The position numbers and the translations under genes are program-made. Shown here in pieces: positions 16,430-26,178 of a stretch of DNA of 64,000 bases. Source of the DNA: Myxococcales bacterium 68-20 (lineage in GTDB: Bacteria; Myxococcota_A; Polyangia; Polyangiales; Polyangiaceae). Each line of letters starts with the position of its first letter. Within the stretch, counting starts at the first letter, position 1. Where the stretch lies: NCBI GenBank assembly GCA_001899635.1, contig MKVQ01000048.1, forward strand, positions 496,001 to 560,000, read 5' to 3'. The notes beneath the pieces are model-generated. The model was given only the letters and a program-made list of their open reading frames with translations, searched no databases and was not told where the DNA came from.

Positions 16430-19171
16430 TCAGGACGGCAGGTCAGCGCTCGCGGGCCGCTGAATCACGAACGCGTCGTCGCGCTCGAGCCATGCGCGCG
16501 CGTCCTCGACCGCGCCCGCGGCGATCGTCGGGTCGACCGGCACGCCGTGCTCCTCGAGGGACGAGAGGTCGTGGATCTTCGCGAGCACTCCGGGAAGCGT
16601 CGACGGGATCGCTCCCGACGGCAGCAGCTCGCGATAGACGGCCGCGACGAGCGCCGGATGCCCCTCCTCGATCGGCGCCTCGAGGCGCGCGCGAAGCGAG
16701 GCGGCCATCGCCTCGTAGGCCGCACGTACGGCATCGCCTGGAAAGCCGGCCTCGAGCACGACGTGAGCGAGGCGGAGACGCTGGCGCGCGAACGCTTCCG
16801 TCGCACGCATGTCCGGCCGGCGACGTGTCGTCGGGCGCGTCGTGGCCTCGACGTCGTCTGGATCCGCCCCGATCGCCTTCGCGGCCGCGATCGCGACCGC
16901 GGCCGTCGTCGGCGCGCTCGCCTTCTCTACCGTCACCTCCATGCCGTCGTCGCCGTCGTCCGAGCGACGAGCGACACGCTCGTTCGCGTCGTCTCCATCC
17001 GAGCCCACGACCGAGAGCTCGCCGGCCAATACGTCCTTGGCGTGCCGGAGGAACATCGTGAAGCTCGGCGCCTCGAGCGCGTCGACGCCGCTCGTGCCGT
17101 CCGTCGCCGCGCTCCGCACGGCGCGCTTGCCGGCGAGGGTCCCTTCGATGCCACGCTCGATCCCGGTCTCCGCGCAGAGGTAGGTGACCGAGACGCCGCG
17201 CGTCTGACCGAGGCGATGCGCGCGTGCGATGCGCTGATCGAGCCGCGCCGGGTTCCACGGCAGATCGAGGTGCACCACGTAGCTCGCGACCTGGAGGTTC
17301 AGTCCCACGCCGCCGGCGTCGGTCGAGAGGAGCACCGTCTTGTCGTCGTCGTTCTTGAACCGCTCGATCAGCGCGGGGCGCGCATCCGAGGGGACGCCGC
17401 CGTGGAGCGTCAGGTGTCCGACTCCGATCGCATCGAGGCGCTCGGCCGCGACCTTCAGCATCTCGGTCCACTCCGAGAAGACGAGCACCTTGCTCGTCCC
17501 CTGCTGCGCGATCTCGCCGACGAGCGCAGCGAGCTCGTCGAGCTTCGGTGCGTTGTCCTTCGACTCCGGATTGCACAGCAGCGCCGCGTTGCACGCCTGG
17601 CGTGCCTTGAGGAGCGATGCCTGGAGCCGCTTCTGCTCGGCTGGGCTCAACGGGCGCCGCTCGGCGATCTTGACGAGCATCGCAGCGGCGCGCCGGTACG
17701 ACTCCTCGAGCTCCTTCTGCTCCTCCGATAGCGCGACGTAGCGTGTCTGCTCCGTCAATGCGGGGAGCTGCGAGAGCACGGCCTCCTTTCGCCGCCGGAG
17801 CACCACCGGCGCGATGGTCCGGCGGAGCGCGGCGAGGTTCCTGTAGCCGACGATCTTGCCCTTCGCGTCGTCGGCTCGCTCCTGGAAGTCGAAGTTGAAC
17901 TTCCACAGTGGTCCGAGCACGTCGGCGTCGACGAGCTGGAGGATGCCGTACAGGTCATCGAGGCGGTTCTCGACCGGCGTCCCCGTGAGCACGAACAGGA
18001 AGCGCGACGGGATGCTCTTCAGCGTCGCCGCCGTCTTCGTACGGAAGTTCTTCGCCCGCTGCGCCTCATCGAGCACGAGCACGTCGGCCTCGAGGTTCTT
18101 CACGAGGGAGAGGTCGCGCCAGGTGAGCTCGTAGTTCAAGACGACGTATGGCGCGTCCGAGGCGAACGCAGCGCGCCGCGCGTCGGCGCCGCCGACGATG
18201 ACGACCGCCTGCGCTCCCGCGTAGCGCGCGATCTCCGCTGCCCATTGCGCCTTCAGCGATGCGGGGCAGACGACGAGGATGCGCTTCGCTTCTCCGCGAC
18301 GGCGAAGCACCTCGCAGGCAGCGATCGTCTGCACCGTCTTGCCGAGTCCCATGTCGTCCGCGAGGACGGCCCGACCGGCACGCACGAGGTGAGCGACCCC
18401 TTCGCGTTGATACGGGAAGAGAGGCTCGGCAAGGACGTCCACACCGAGCTTCCCCGACGCGATCGCCTCGCCGACGTTGCGCGCGCGCTCGTCGCGGTCC
18501 TTCTTCTGCTCGAGGATGCGCGCCGCCGCGATCGCCGCCTGGGTGACGCGGGCCAGGCCGAAGTCGCGTGCGTGGGCGAGGACGGCGGAAGAGGTATCGA
18601 GCTCCCGGCCCGCCTCGGCACGGGGACCGAGACTCGCGTGCGCAGCCGGGACATCGTCGCGCTCGCGCTGCCCATCTCCAACAGCGAGCGTGGCGAGGTG
18701 CGCGACGACGCGATCGACACCGCGACCGACCGCGACGACGGTGAGCGGGCCCGGACCGTCGGCACGGCCCGCGCGCGCGGTGACGACGACTTCGTCTTGC
18801 ACGCGCGCATCCCGCGGAAGAGAGGCGACGACGCGGCGAATGCGCGCATTCCCCTTCGCCGCGCGACGCACGGCAGCGATGTGCTTGCACGCGCCGAGCA
18901 TCCCGAAGAGGAAATCCGGGCACGAGCAAGCATCCTCCTCTGCCCGCTGGTCGACCAGGTCGACGGCGTAGGTCCCGCCACTCGCGCCGCTCACGAGGAA
19001 GCTCCCGTCGGTCTTTCCGACGACGATGCGGAACTCCTCGACGTGCGCACGATGCGTCCGCACCTCGCGCTCGAACCGAACCACGCTCGCCTCGTCGGAG
19101 AACGACGCGCACTCGGGAACGACCGTGCGCTTCGGTCGAAGGACGATGCTCTTCTCGGTCGCGCGCTTCAT
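16430..19171 (-). CDS. SNF2-family ATPase with N-terminal SWIM zinc finger
   Basis: This 913-residue protein has a SWIM zinc finger at residues 82-97 (CSCPDFLFGMLGACKH, CxCx10CxH), then a full SNF2 motor. Its motifs are FPYQREGVAHLVRAG, ADDMGLGKTVQTIAA (about 270-285), VLDEAQRAKNF, LTGTPVENRLDDLYGILQ, VFSEWTEMLKVAAERLDAIG, STDAGGVGLNLQ and QRIARAHRLGQTRGVSVTYL. After about residue 690 there is an extra 220-residue tail. It has a low-complexity Thr/Arg section and then a helical region (RLRLAHVVLEAGFPGDAVRA) that looks HEPN-like. The protein should translocate on DNA and remodel protein-DNA complexes. It stands alone, divergent from the chitosanase gene. Confidence 0.92.
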   Translation of the reverse strand: MKRATEKSIVLRPKRTVVPECASFSDEASVVRFEREVRTHRAHVEEFRIVVGKTDGSFLVSGASGGTYAVDLVDQRAEEDACSCPDFLFGMLGACKHIAAVRRAAKGNARIRRVVASLPRDARVQDEVVVTARAGRADGPGPLTVVAVGRGVDRVVAHLATLAVGDGQRERDDVPAAHASLGPRAEAGRELDTSSAVLAHARDFGLARVTQAAIAAARILEQKKDRDERARNVGEAIASGKLGVDVLAEPLFPYQREGVAHLVRAGRAVLADDMGLGKTVQTIAACEVLRRRGEAKRILVVCPASLKAQWAAEIARYAGAQAVVIVGGADARRAAFASDAPYVVLNYELTWRDLSLVKNLEADVLVLDEAQRAKNFRTKTAATLKSIPSRFLFVLTGTPVENRLDDLYGILQLVDADVLGPLWKFNFDFQERADDAKGKIVGYRNLAALRRTIAPVVLRRRKEAVLSQLPALTEQTRYVALSEEQKELEESYRRAAAMLVKIAERRPLSPAEQKRLQASLLKARQACNAALLCNPESKDNAPKLDELAALVGEIAQQGTSKVLVFSEWTEMLKVAAERLDAIGVGHLTLHGGVPSDARPALIERFKNDDDKTVLLSTDAGGVGLNLQVASYVVHLDLPWNPARLDQRIARAHRLGQTRGVSVTYLCAETGIERGIEGTLAGKRAVRSAATDGTSGVDALEAPSFTMFLRHAKDVLAGELSVVGSDGDDANERVARRSDDGDDGMEVTVEKASAPTTAAVAIAAAKAIGADPDDVEATTRPTTRRRPDMRATEAFARQRLRLAHVVLEAGFPGDAVRAAYEAMAASLRARLEAPIEEGHPALVAAVYRELLPSGAIPSTLPGVLAKIHDLSSLEEHGVPVDPTIAAGAVEDARAWLERDDAFVIQRPASADLPS

Positions 19172-19312
19172 GTGCGTCAGCTACCGCAGATCGCAGGCTC
19201 CGAGAAGAGAAGCCGATGCGCTGCGCGCTGTGCGAACAGGAAGCAGGAAGGCGGCCCCCGGAGCGCCGGGAGCTGTGCCGTACCTCCCGCGCTCGGGTTA
19301 CTCTGGAGGTTC

Positions 19313-20068
19313 ATGCGCCCGCGTCTCTGGATCCCCTTCCTCCTCGCAACGATGGCGTGCGGCGCTTCCCCGAGCGAGGAGCCGGCTCCGGCCATCGAGC
19401 CGCCGAACGACGCAGGCGCTGGTCCGGTCGACGCGGGCGTACCCGACGTGGTCGCCACCCCCGACGCCGCTCCACCGGAGGTCGACATGGCCGCGGCGCT
19501 CCTCGCCAAGCTCGGCACGTGCACGGCGGTGTCCAAGTCGCCGTTCGCGACCGACAACGGCAAGACGGCGAACGTCGACGTCTGCGGGATGAAGAACGCC
19601 GTCTACTGGCAGGCCGACATGGACATCGACTGCGACGGCAAGGAGAGCCCCGTCTGCAGCAAGGCCACCGATCCCTCATTCCAGAACCAGACGGCCATGA
19701 CCGACTCGAAGGGCGGTCCGCTCGACGCCGCGACGGTGCCGTTCGTCGTCGTACCGCAGCCGAGCAATCGCTGGGACTATCGCGCTTCCGACCTCGCACT
19801 CGGCACGGTGGTCGCCGTCATCTACGACGGCAAGATCGAGTACGGGATCATCGGCGACACCGGCCCGACGGCCATCATCGGCGAAGCCTCGTATGCGATG
19901 GCGAAGAGCCTCGGCATCAATCCGGATCCGCGCATCGGCGGGATCGGCTCCGGTGTCACGTACGTCGCGTTCACCGGCAAGGATGACGCGGTAACGAAGA
20001 ATGAAGACCACGCCGAAGCCGTGACCATCGGCAAGCGACGAGCGGCTCAGTTCCTCGACGAGAACTGA
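19313..20068 (+). CDS. Secreted lipoprotein, fungal-type chitosanase family GH75
   Basis: This 251-residue protein has a lipobox (LATMAC, Cys17), then an Asp/Ala/Pro-rich linker with DAGAGPVDAG. A catalytic-type domain from about residue 60 shows the GH75 pattern: YWQADMDIDCDGKESPVC, TVPFVVVPQPSNRWDYRASD, VAVIYDGKIEYGIIGDTGP, IIGEASYAMAKSLGIN and GIGSGVTYVAFTG. GH75 enzymes cut chitosan; the conserved Asp and Glu of the family are consistent with DxDxDG and GEAS here. The start is the ATG at 19313, eight bases after GGAGG (19305-19309); the long in-frame extension upstream overlaps the SNF2 gene. It may degrade fungal cell walls, fitting a predatory or soil lifestyle. Confidence 0.82.
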   Translation: MRPRLWIPFLLATMACGASPSEEPAPAIEPPNDAGAGPVDAGVPDVVATPDAAPPEVDMAAALLAKLGTCTAVSKSPFATDNGKTANVDVCGMKNAVYWQADMDIDCDGKESPVCSKATDPSFQNQTAMTDSKGGPLDAATVPFVVVPQPSNRWDYRASDLALGTVVAVIYDGKIEYGIIGDTGPTAIIGEASYAMAKSLGINPDPRIGGIGSGVTYVAFTGKDDAVTKNEDHAEAVTIGKRRAAQFLDEN

Positions 20069-20221
20069 CTCCGCCAGCGCGTGACGAGCCGCGCTCCGGC
20101 GTCGCATTACCCACATCGCTCCCCTGATCGCGGAGTCGCGTTGCGGGACACGGCGATCGTGCTGCGAGAATCGGCTTGTTTTGCCGGTGAATAGGCCTCT
20201 TCGCACCAGCGTCTTTCGGTC

Positions 20222-21733
20222 ATGAAGAGACTGCTTGGCTTCGTGGGGGCGACGCTCTTGGCCGCGTGCAGCGCGGTGTCTGACGGTCGAGACGAAGAGG
20301 GCGGAGCGAACGCGAACGATCGCTCCAACGGGAACGCGGAGGGCGATCGACTGGAGACCGGCGCGATGGCCGTCTCGCCGAGCGGCGCCTACATCGTGGC
20401 GCGGCGAAATACGACGACGCTGATCGTCGACGTTCACGATCAGCGGCTCACCGAGCTCGACATCGTCGGCGAGCGCTTCGTCTTCTCGAAGAAGCGCGAG
20501 GTGGTCTATGCCGTGCTCGCGAACCTCGAGGGCGTCGTCGCGATCGACCTCGCCACGACGAAGGAGCTCTGGCGCAGCGTCCCCGCCTTCACGTCGAACG
20601 CCGGAGCGTTCCTCGCGCGCGTGACCGACGACGACACGACGCTCCTGATCGCCGACTACGACCGCATCTTCGCCCTCGACCCCGCGGACGGAGACGTCCG
20701 GAGCGCGACGTCGTCGGTCGGCATCCGTCCGGTCGACCTCGAGCTCCTCCCCGGCGATCGGCATGCCGTCGTCGTCGGCTCGACCACGTGGGCCGACGGC
20801 GGCCCGCACACGCCCGTCTCCCTCGTGGGCGTCGCCGATACGAAGGTCACCACGATCGACGTCCCGAACTGCGCCGCGCCGATCTCGATCCTCCCCGACG
20901 GCTCACGCGCGCTCCTCTCGCCGACGTTCTGCACCGCAGACGCGGAGGCCCGCGCGAAGGGCTGGAGCAATCCCGATCCCGTCAGCATGATCGACATCGA
21001 CGCGAGCGCGGGGAAGCTCTCGTTCATCAAGAACCTGCCGGGCTTCGGCCCCGTCTCGCTCCTCGCCGACGGTCGCGCGGTCGCATACCTCGATACGAAG
21101 CGGATGGACCCGTCGATGTTCGACGACAAGGCCCAGATCCCGGGCCCGACCGCCGATCAGTATCACCTCATGATGATCGAGCCACGCTCGATGAAGTTCG
21201 ATCTCCACCCGATCGGAAAGCAGCTCCCGCGCTTCGCTCCCGGGAAAGACGGCACGTCCTTGCTCGTCGACGCATCGGTGATCGTCGTCCGCAACGAGGT
21301 GAGCGCCTCGGTGACGATCGACTCGACCGGCAAGATCACCGCCGAGGTGAAGGGCGCCTTCGGCGACACGAGCGGAAGTCTCTTCGGCGTGTTCGACCTC
21401 GGGACGAAGACGTACGTCCCGTTCGCCGGTCCGGCCGCCTCCCTCGATCGCTTCGTGCAGCTCGGCGACGGCTCGCAGGTGTTCACCCTCCGGAACAACG
21501 GCCGCGGCGGTGACCTCTTCGCCGTCGACGTCGCCGCACGCACCGCCGTCGATCTCGGGCGCTCGCTCCGCGACATCGGCATCCTCCCCGACGGCCGCAC
21601 GCTCGTCCTCCGCATCCGCCTCGAGCCCACCGCCGACGGTTACCTCCGCGAGGAGTTCTGCTTCTCGACGGACGGACGCTCGTGCACGACGAGCATCCAG
21701 TACCGCTCGCCTACGCCCCAGCACGACCCGTGA
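20222..21733 (+). CDS. Propeller-like lipoprotein of unknown function
   Basis: This 503-residue protein has signal MKRLLGFVGATLLAAC (lipobox Cys16), a Ser/Asn/Gly linker and a repeating beta-sheet pattern. Examples are MAVSPSGAYIVARRNTTTLI, FSKKREVVYAVLANLEGVVA, DDDTTLLIADYDRIFALDPA, ILPDGSRALLSPTFC and ILPDGRTLVLRI. The recurring '(L/V)xPDGR' turns are those of WD40/YVTN-like propellers. There is no catalytic motif. It is convergent with the IgGFc-like gene of cassette copy A, 89 bases away. Probably a surface or outer-membrane binding protein; no name can be given. Confidence 0.7.
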   Translation: MKRLLGFVGATLLAACSAVSDGRDEEGGANANDRSNGNAEGDRLETGAMAVSPSGAYIVARRNTTTLIVDVHDQRLTELDIVGERFVFSKKREVVYAVLANLEGVVAIDLATTKELWRSVPAFTSNAGAFLARVTDDDTTLLIADYDRIFALDPADGDVRSATSSVGIRPVDLELLPGDRHAVVVGSTTWADGGPHTPVSLVGVADTKVTTIDVPNCAAPISILPDGSRALLSPTFCTADAEARAKGWSNPDPVSMIDIDASAGKLSFIKNLPGFGPVSLLADGRAVAYLDTKRMDPSMFDDKAQIPGPTADQYHLMMIEPRSMKFDLHPIGKQLPRFAPGKDGTSLLVDASVIVVRNEVSASVTIDSTGKITAEVKGAFGDTSGSLFGVFDLGTKTYVPFAGPAASLDRFVQLGDGSQVFTLRNNGRGGDLFAVDVAARTAVDLGRSLRDIGILPDGRTLVLRIRLEPTADGYLREEFCFSTDGRSCTTSIQYRSPTPQHDP

Positions 21734-21822
21734 CGATCGCCGCGATCGACGAGTGGACGACGACGATAGTGCCGATCGCCCCCCCGACGCGCTCGCGTCG
21801 AAGCGAACGGCATCGTCGATGC

Positions 21823-23592
21823 TCACTTCGGGAGAAGCGGTGTGGAGACGAGCGAACGCAGGGACATCCCGCTGGCGTAGGCATAACTGGTCCACCTACC
21901 CCAACCCCAGATCGTTGCAGCGAACAGGCCGTCGCTCCGGAGATGATGCGCGCCGTAGTAGCAAGTCTTTCCATCGGAGGTAACGCCAGGTTCGGAGCCG
22001 ACCGAGAGATCGACGCGCGCGTATTCGTAGGCGCCGCGCGTGCCGATAGGACGAAATGCGGTCACCGGACCGCCGAGGCACTCGAGCGAGACGTCCTTGA
22101 ATTCCCCGTCGGTCTTCGCGCGGATGATCACGAGCGACGTCTCTGCGTACGTCGGGTCGGCGTAGAAACTTGCGTTCGTCAGATACTGCTCGGCGGGAAC
22201 GACGTTGACGAACTCCGGATCTCCCTTCGTTTGCCAACTGCGCCCACTGCCCCAATAGTCACCATTGCTTCCGGTCATGTATGCGGCCAGGTAGATCGGG
22301 TGCTCGGCATCTTGCGAGCGGACGACGAAGGGCTCTCCTACGCCGGCGCCGAACGCCGCGACCTCGCCAGCGTTCAGCGTAAGCGGTGCTCCGCGCGGGA
22401 CCTCCGGATCGTAGTCGAGGCGCGTCCCGTCTCGCGCGGCGAGGATGCGATACGGCATCGGCTCGTGCTCGTCACCGGTGCGTGGACGATAGCCGACTCC
22501 AACGTATTCCGAGCCCCACCGTTCGAACGCGGGTATCTGCGCGCCGAGGATGTCGCACGTACTCACGTTGGCGGGAACGTTGGCGCAGGTGTGCGCGGCG
22601 AAAGTGCTCGTCGGCTTCGTGGAAATGATGGCGCTTCCCGTGAGCTCCTGTGGCTGAACCAACTGCAGAAACTGCCCCTTCTGAAGTCGGTAAGTCGCCG
22701 GCACGCCCGCCGGCGTCCCGACCACGCCGACACCGTCATGAACGTCGGCCTTCGGGTAAATCGTGACGTCGGTATCGTCCTCGGAGGCCACGATCTGGAC
22801 GCCGGGTGAATACGTACGCCACGCCTCCCACGCGTTGACCAGGATGTTCTCCTTCGACCAAGACGCGACCGGGAGTAGGAGCGTCGCCGAAGGAATGGCA
22901 CTTGCCGCACCGCCGAACGGGTAGACCGCCGCCGCGCTCACTGGGGCGCTCGTCTTCAGGTGGAAGGACGAACCGAGCTGAGTCCCATCCGGGTAGTAGT
23001 CGCGGAGGACGGCAGGAACGACCCCCTTCGGGCAAGCGACGTAGCGGGGATTATCAATAGGGGATTCGCGATCGGAGACGAAGAGAATGACGCCGTCCCC
23101 CGGCATGACCGCGCCAACATGCGGGGCCAACTTCGCCTCGCCAGGGAGGGTGCGGTAGATCGCCTTGGAGAGGTCGAGCGCCTTCCCTTCGAACTCGATC
23201 CCGACGTCGACCGGGACGGTGGAGGTGTTGACGAGGTACGTGGCGTAGCAGCTGTACGGCCAATCGTTGTGAGTGGTGAGGAGCGGAGGCTGGAAATAGA
23301 ACTCGCAGCCATTCGTGCTTCCCTCCGTGGCCACGGCGTCGCAGGGCTGCCTGCAGGAGCCCCCACCACATGCGAGCTCGATCGGGCAGGGCTCGATCTC
23401 GCCGCTGCATCGGATGACCGAGCGGCCGTCGAGCGAGCAGCGATCCGCGCAGGTCCCGGCATCGGCGTCGACCTCGCTGAAGATCTCCGGTGGAGGCGCG
23501 AAGGTCTTTCGATCTCCGCCGCATGCGGCCGCGATCAAGATCGCAACTCCGAAGACCGACACGCGGATGCGGCCCGACAATCGCAGGTTCAT
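21823..23592 (-). CDS. Copy A: IgGFc-binding-like lipoprotein
   Basis: This 589-residue protein is the last gene of cassette copy A. It has signal and lipobox VAILIAAAC, then a Cys-rich neck (CADRCSLDGRSVIRCSGEIE and more Cys pairs to about residue 95). A large beta-rich domain follows, similar to the bacterial IgGFc-binding N-terminal family: [58 protein letters not shown]-free repeats with DTDVTIYPKADVHDG, and GQFLQLVQPQELTGSAI. It resembles the protein at 39084-40898 along its whole length. The start ATG overlaps the RCC1 stop by 4 bases. The family is thought to bind glycoproteins or mucin-like ligands; binding is not proven here. Confidence 0.82.
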   Translation of the reverse strand: MNLRLSGRIRVSVFGVAILIAAACGGDRKTFAPPPEIFSEVDADAGTCADRCSLDGRSVIRCSGEIEPCPIELACGGGSCRQPCDAVATEGSTNGCEFYFQPPLLTTHNDWPYSCYATYLVNTSTVPVDVGIEFEGKALDLSKAIYRTLPGEAKLAPHVGAVMPGDGVILFVSDRESPIDNPRYVACPKGVVPAVLRDYYPDGTQLGSSFHLKTSAPVSAAAVYPFGGAASAIPSATLLLPVASWSKENILVNAWEAWRTYSPGVQIVASEDDTDVTIYPKADVHDGVGVVGTPAGVPATYRLQKGQFLQLVQPQELTGSAIISTKPTSTFAAHTCANVPANVSTCDILGAQIPAFERWGSEYVGVGYRPRTGDEHEPMPYRILAARDGTRLDYDPEVPRGAPLTLNAGEVAAFGAGVGEPFVVRSQDAEHPIYLAAYMTGSNGDYWGSGRSWQTKGDPEFVNVVPAEQYLTNASFYADPTYAETSLVIIRAKTDGEFKDVSLECLGGPVTAFRPIGTRGAYEYARVDLSVGSEPGVTSDGKTCYYGAHHLRSDGLFAATIWGWGRWTSYAYASGMSLRSLVSTPLLPK

Positions 23593-24896
23593 GGCAAGCT
23601 CACCTTCACGGGTTCGAGGCTCGACCGTCGCATCTTCTCATCCCCCAATTGCCCATAATAGTTACTGCCGACACAATAAATTTCGCCGCTCGTCAAGAGA
23701 GCGCATGTGGCGTCGCGCGTCGTTCGCACCTGCGCGACGCGGCCCGGCAGTCCGGCAATCTTGACGGGTCGAACGGCATGGTTCTTCGTGCCGTCTCCGG
23801 CTTGACCGGCATTGTTGTCTCCGAGGCAATAGACGCTGCCCGAGATTGCGGCGGCGCACCAGCGCGAAGGCAGGAGGACATTGGGGTAGCGCGACTTATC
23901 GAGAAACGTCGGCGTCGTGGCGATCTGCACGACGGGCTCCGGAGCCGATACCCGTCGAGGGGTAACACCGACGTCATTCCCCCAGCAGAATGAGTCGCCC
24001 TCTGCCGCCACACACGCGCGGCTCTCCACCGCGTCCACTGCGCTGGTGGGCGGCAGGGTCGTGGGCAAGGACACCGGATCGGGGAACAACGACGTCTCGC
24101 GTGCGACCAAGCCGTTGACTCCCCAGCTCTCGGACACTCCATCTTCGCGAACGATGAACGACGCCTCGTTGACGGCCACGTCCCGGATTGGTGCGCCGGG
24201 CCCGAAAGGAACGGCGCGCGGCGGATGCGACGGCTCGCGCATGAAGGGAGCATCCGGGGCCACTTGGCCGAACTCGTTCGATCCCCAGCAAACGACCCCA
24301 TCGTCGACCAACGCACATCCGGTTCGTTGGTACACGCTCACCTTCTTTGCTGGCGGGAGCGCGAGCTTCACGGGCGCTGATTCGGTCGTGACGCCGCCGT
24401 CCCCCTGAAGGAATGGCCCCGTTCCCCAACACCACGCGCCGCCGTTGCGATCGACGGCACACGTGTGGTCGAGCGTTACGATGTCCGAGAGACCGACGAC
24501 ACGCGCGGGGGTCGCGCTACCGGTCGTCGTTTCGCCGCGACCGAGCTCGCCGTTCGCGTTGGCGCCCCAGCACACGACCGTTCCGTCGTGGAGGAGGGCG
24601 CAGAAGCTCTCGCCACGCGAGGAAGCGAGCGATACCGCACATGATGGGGAGTCGCATTCGACCGTGAGAGGCCCTCCGTCGAACGTTCCCGCGTCCGAGG
24701 GAGAACCGTTGGGCGTTCCGTCACTCCCGGCGTCGAGCTGGGACGAAGGCTCCGCGGATGCATCCACAGGAGCTGCTTCAGCCGCGTCGTCACGTGCGCT
24801 GGAGCAGCTCGTGGAAGCCATCACTCCCGCAGTGCATGCAAGTAGCGCGAGCAGCCCGCCCGCATGACGGTCAAGGTGTCGTCTTGTGGAGCGCAT
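23589..24896 (-). CDS. Copy A: RCC1-repeat lipoprotein
   Basis: This 435-residue protein has signal peptide and lipobox (ASTSC), an Asp/Ser/Gly-rich linker, and a propeller built from seven RCC1-like repeats. Clear repeats are CALLHDGTVVCWGANANGEL, CAVDRNGGAWCWG, CALVDDGVVCWGSNEFGQV, CAAAISGSVYCLGDNNAGQA and CALLTSGEIYCVGSNYYGQL; two more are weaker. In each clear repeat a Cys pair brackets the strand, which suggests disulphides outside the cytoplasm. The ATG at 24896 is preceded by GGGAG six bases upstream and lies 26 bases inside the propeller-2 gene. It ends in a 4-base overlap with the IgGFc-like gene. Its counterpart is at 40951-42312. Confidence 0.88.
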   Translation of the reverse strand: MRSTRRHLDRHAGGLLALLACTAGVMASTSCSSARDDAAEAAPVDASAEPSSQLDAGSDGTPNGSPSDAGTFDGGPLTVECDSPSCAVSLASSRGESFCALLHDGTVVCWGANANGELGRGETTTGSATPARVVGLSDIVTLDHTCAVDRNGGAWCWGTGPFLQGDGGVTTESAPVKLALPPAKKVSVYQRTGCALVDDGVVCWGSNEFGQVAPDAPFMREPSHPPRAVPFGPGAPIRDVAVNEASFIVREDGVSESWGVNGLVARETSLFPDPVSLPTTLPPTSAVDAVESRACVAAEGDSFCWGNDVGVTPRRVSAPEPVVQIATTPTFLDKSRYPNVLLPSRWCAAAISGSVYCLGDNNAGQAGDGTKNHAVRPVKIAGLPGRVAQVRTTRDATCALLTSGEIYCVGSNYYGQLGDEKMRRSSLEPVKVSLP

Positions 24897-26178
24897 AGCG
24901 ATCTCCCACTATCCAGATGTTGGTGGCGGACGTCCCGCGAATCCGATTGGCCACAGGCGACGGGACGCCGTTGTGCGCGGTCGACGAGAGTTGATAGGTC
25001 CCGCCGTCGTCCCAGATTCGCGTCCCCCGAGCGGCGATGCCGCGTGCCACGTCGTGGCCTCCGACGAGCCATAGGAGGTCCTCCGACTCGCGCCAGAACG
25101 AGGAGACATAGCTACCTGCCCCCCCCGCCCATACCGCCGGCGGGACGACGGTGTCACGCGCGGAGTAACCTTCGCCATCCGCGATGATTTGCACAGCCGA
25201 CATGCCGACTACATTGCCAAAAAAGACACGACTCCCGCCCAACGACTGAAGGTCCAGTGGCAACTTCACGTTGCCCAAAAAGAGCGGAACGTCCTCGCGC
25301 GCCATGCAATTCGGGGAACGAACAGCGTCCGCGACTCGACGATACCCTTCGCTCGTCTTGCGAATGACGAAGCTACACAACGCGCCGGCCGCAAGCTTGC
25401 CCCTCGATCCGGCAAACCATATGTCGTCACTTTGCGTCCCCGCAATACCAGTAAAGATCAGTTGCTCGTCTGCGTCACCGAAGTCGTCAGCGACGTACTC
25501 CACGACCCATTCGATCTTGCCCTCACTTTGCCTCTCCCCCCGAAAAACAGTATTCGAGTACCAGACGTAGACGTCATCGGCCCCCGTCCCCCAGACGCCG
25601 AGCGCAAGAGCCCTATAAGACTTTGTGATATCGGCCTCGATCGTCTGCGAGTTGTTGTCTTCGAGTCGGGAACTGCTCCACGACCACGCCGTGGCCGGGG
25701 GAACGGGCCTTCTCCCGTGGAAGACGGTTCCGGGCGACACCGTGTAGTAGACCTCCTCGGCGCTCGGCGCCCAGATCCTCGTTGCGAAGTCCGCGAACGC
25801 CTTCTCGTTCTGGCTGTTGTCGTCGATATATCGCCACATCGAATCGACGCTCGTCCATTCGAGGACCTTGACCCCCGCGTTCTTGCTATCAGCGATGGCG
25901 AAGGCGCGGTCCGGAAGCGGCCAGATGTCTCTCAGCACGAGGTCCGTATCGGGCAGTGCCGTCTTGCACCACCCGGCCGCGTTGCATGGAGGGCCGCTGA
26001 GGTCGATGTCCGCGTCGTCGCTTCCGACGACCACGTCTTCCACGGAAGCATCCAAGACCGAAGGCTCCGGCTCCGGCTCCGGCTCGGTGCTCGGGCGGAT
26101 CGGCTCTTCGGACGTGGCGCACGCGGCGATCGCCACGAGACCGATCGCGATACCGCCGCCAATCGCAAGCCGCTTCAT
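24871..26178 (-). CDS. Copy A: WxVG beta-propeller lipoprotein 2
   Basis: This 435-residue protein has signal GIAIGLVAIAAC and a Glu/Pro repeat (PSTEPEPEPEP). A conserved Cys pair follows in GPPCNAAGWCKTALPDTD, then a propeller made of blades of the type (I/V)WxxSxxDVYxV, for example ALGVWGTGADDVYVWYSNTV and GIAGTQSDDIWFAGSRG, ending TSATNIWIVGDRYALHKTTP. The C-terminus and the Cys pair match the gene at 42309-43547. It starts in a 4-base ATGA overlap with propeller 1. No enzyme motif is visible. The base composition looks lower in GC than in copy B. Confidence 0.75.
   Translation of the reverse strand: MKRLAIGGGIAIGLVAIAACATSEEPIRPSTEPEPEPEPSVLDASVEDVVVGSDDADIDLSGPPCNAAGWCKTALPDTDLVLRDIWPLPDRAFAIADSKNAGVKVLEWTSVDSMWRYIDDNSQNEKAFADFATRIWAPSAEEVYYTVSPGTVFHGRRPVPPATAWSWSSSRLEDNNSQTIEADITKSYRALALGVWGTGADDVYVWYSNTVFRGERQSEGKIEWVVEYVADDFGDADEQLIFTGIAGTQSDDIWFAGSRGKLAAGALCSFVIRKTSEGYRRVADAVRSPNCMAREDVPLFLGNVKLPLDLQSLGGSRVFFGNVVGMSAVQIIADGEGYSARDTVVPPAVWAGGAGSYVSSFWRESEDLLWLVGGHDVARGIAARGTRIWDDGGTYQLSSTAHNGVPSPVANRIRGTSATNIWIVGDRYALHKTTP

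Noticed and set aside
18245-19312. In-frame extension upstream of the chitosanase start
   Set aside because: It is antisense to the SNF2 motor, and a good GGAGG plus signal peptide marks the start at 19313.
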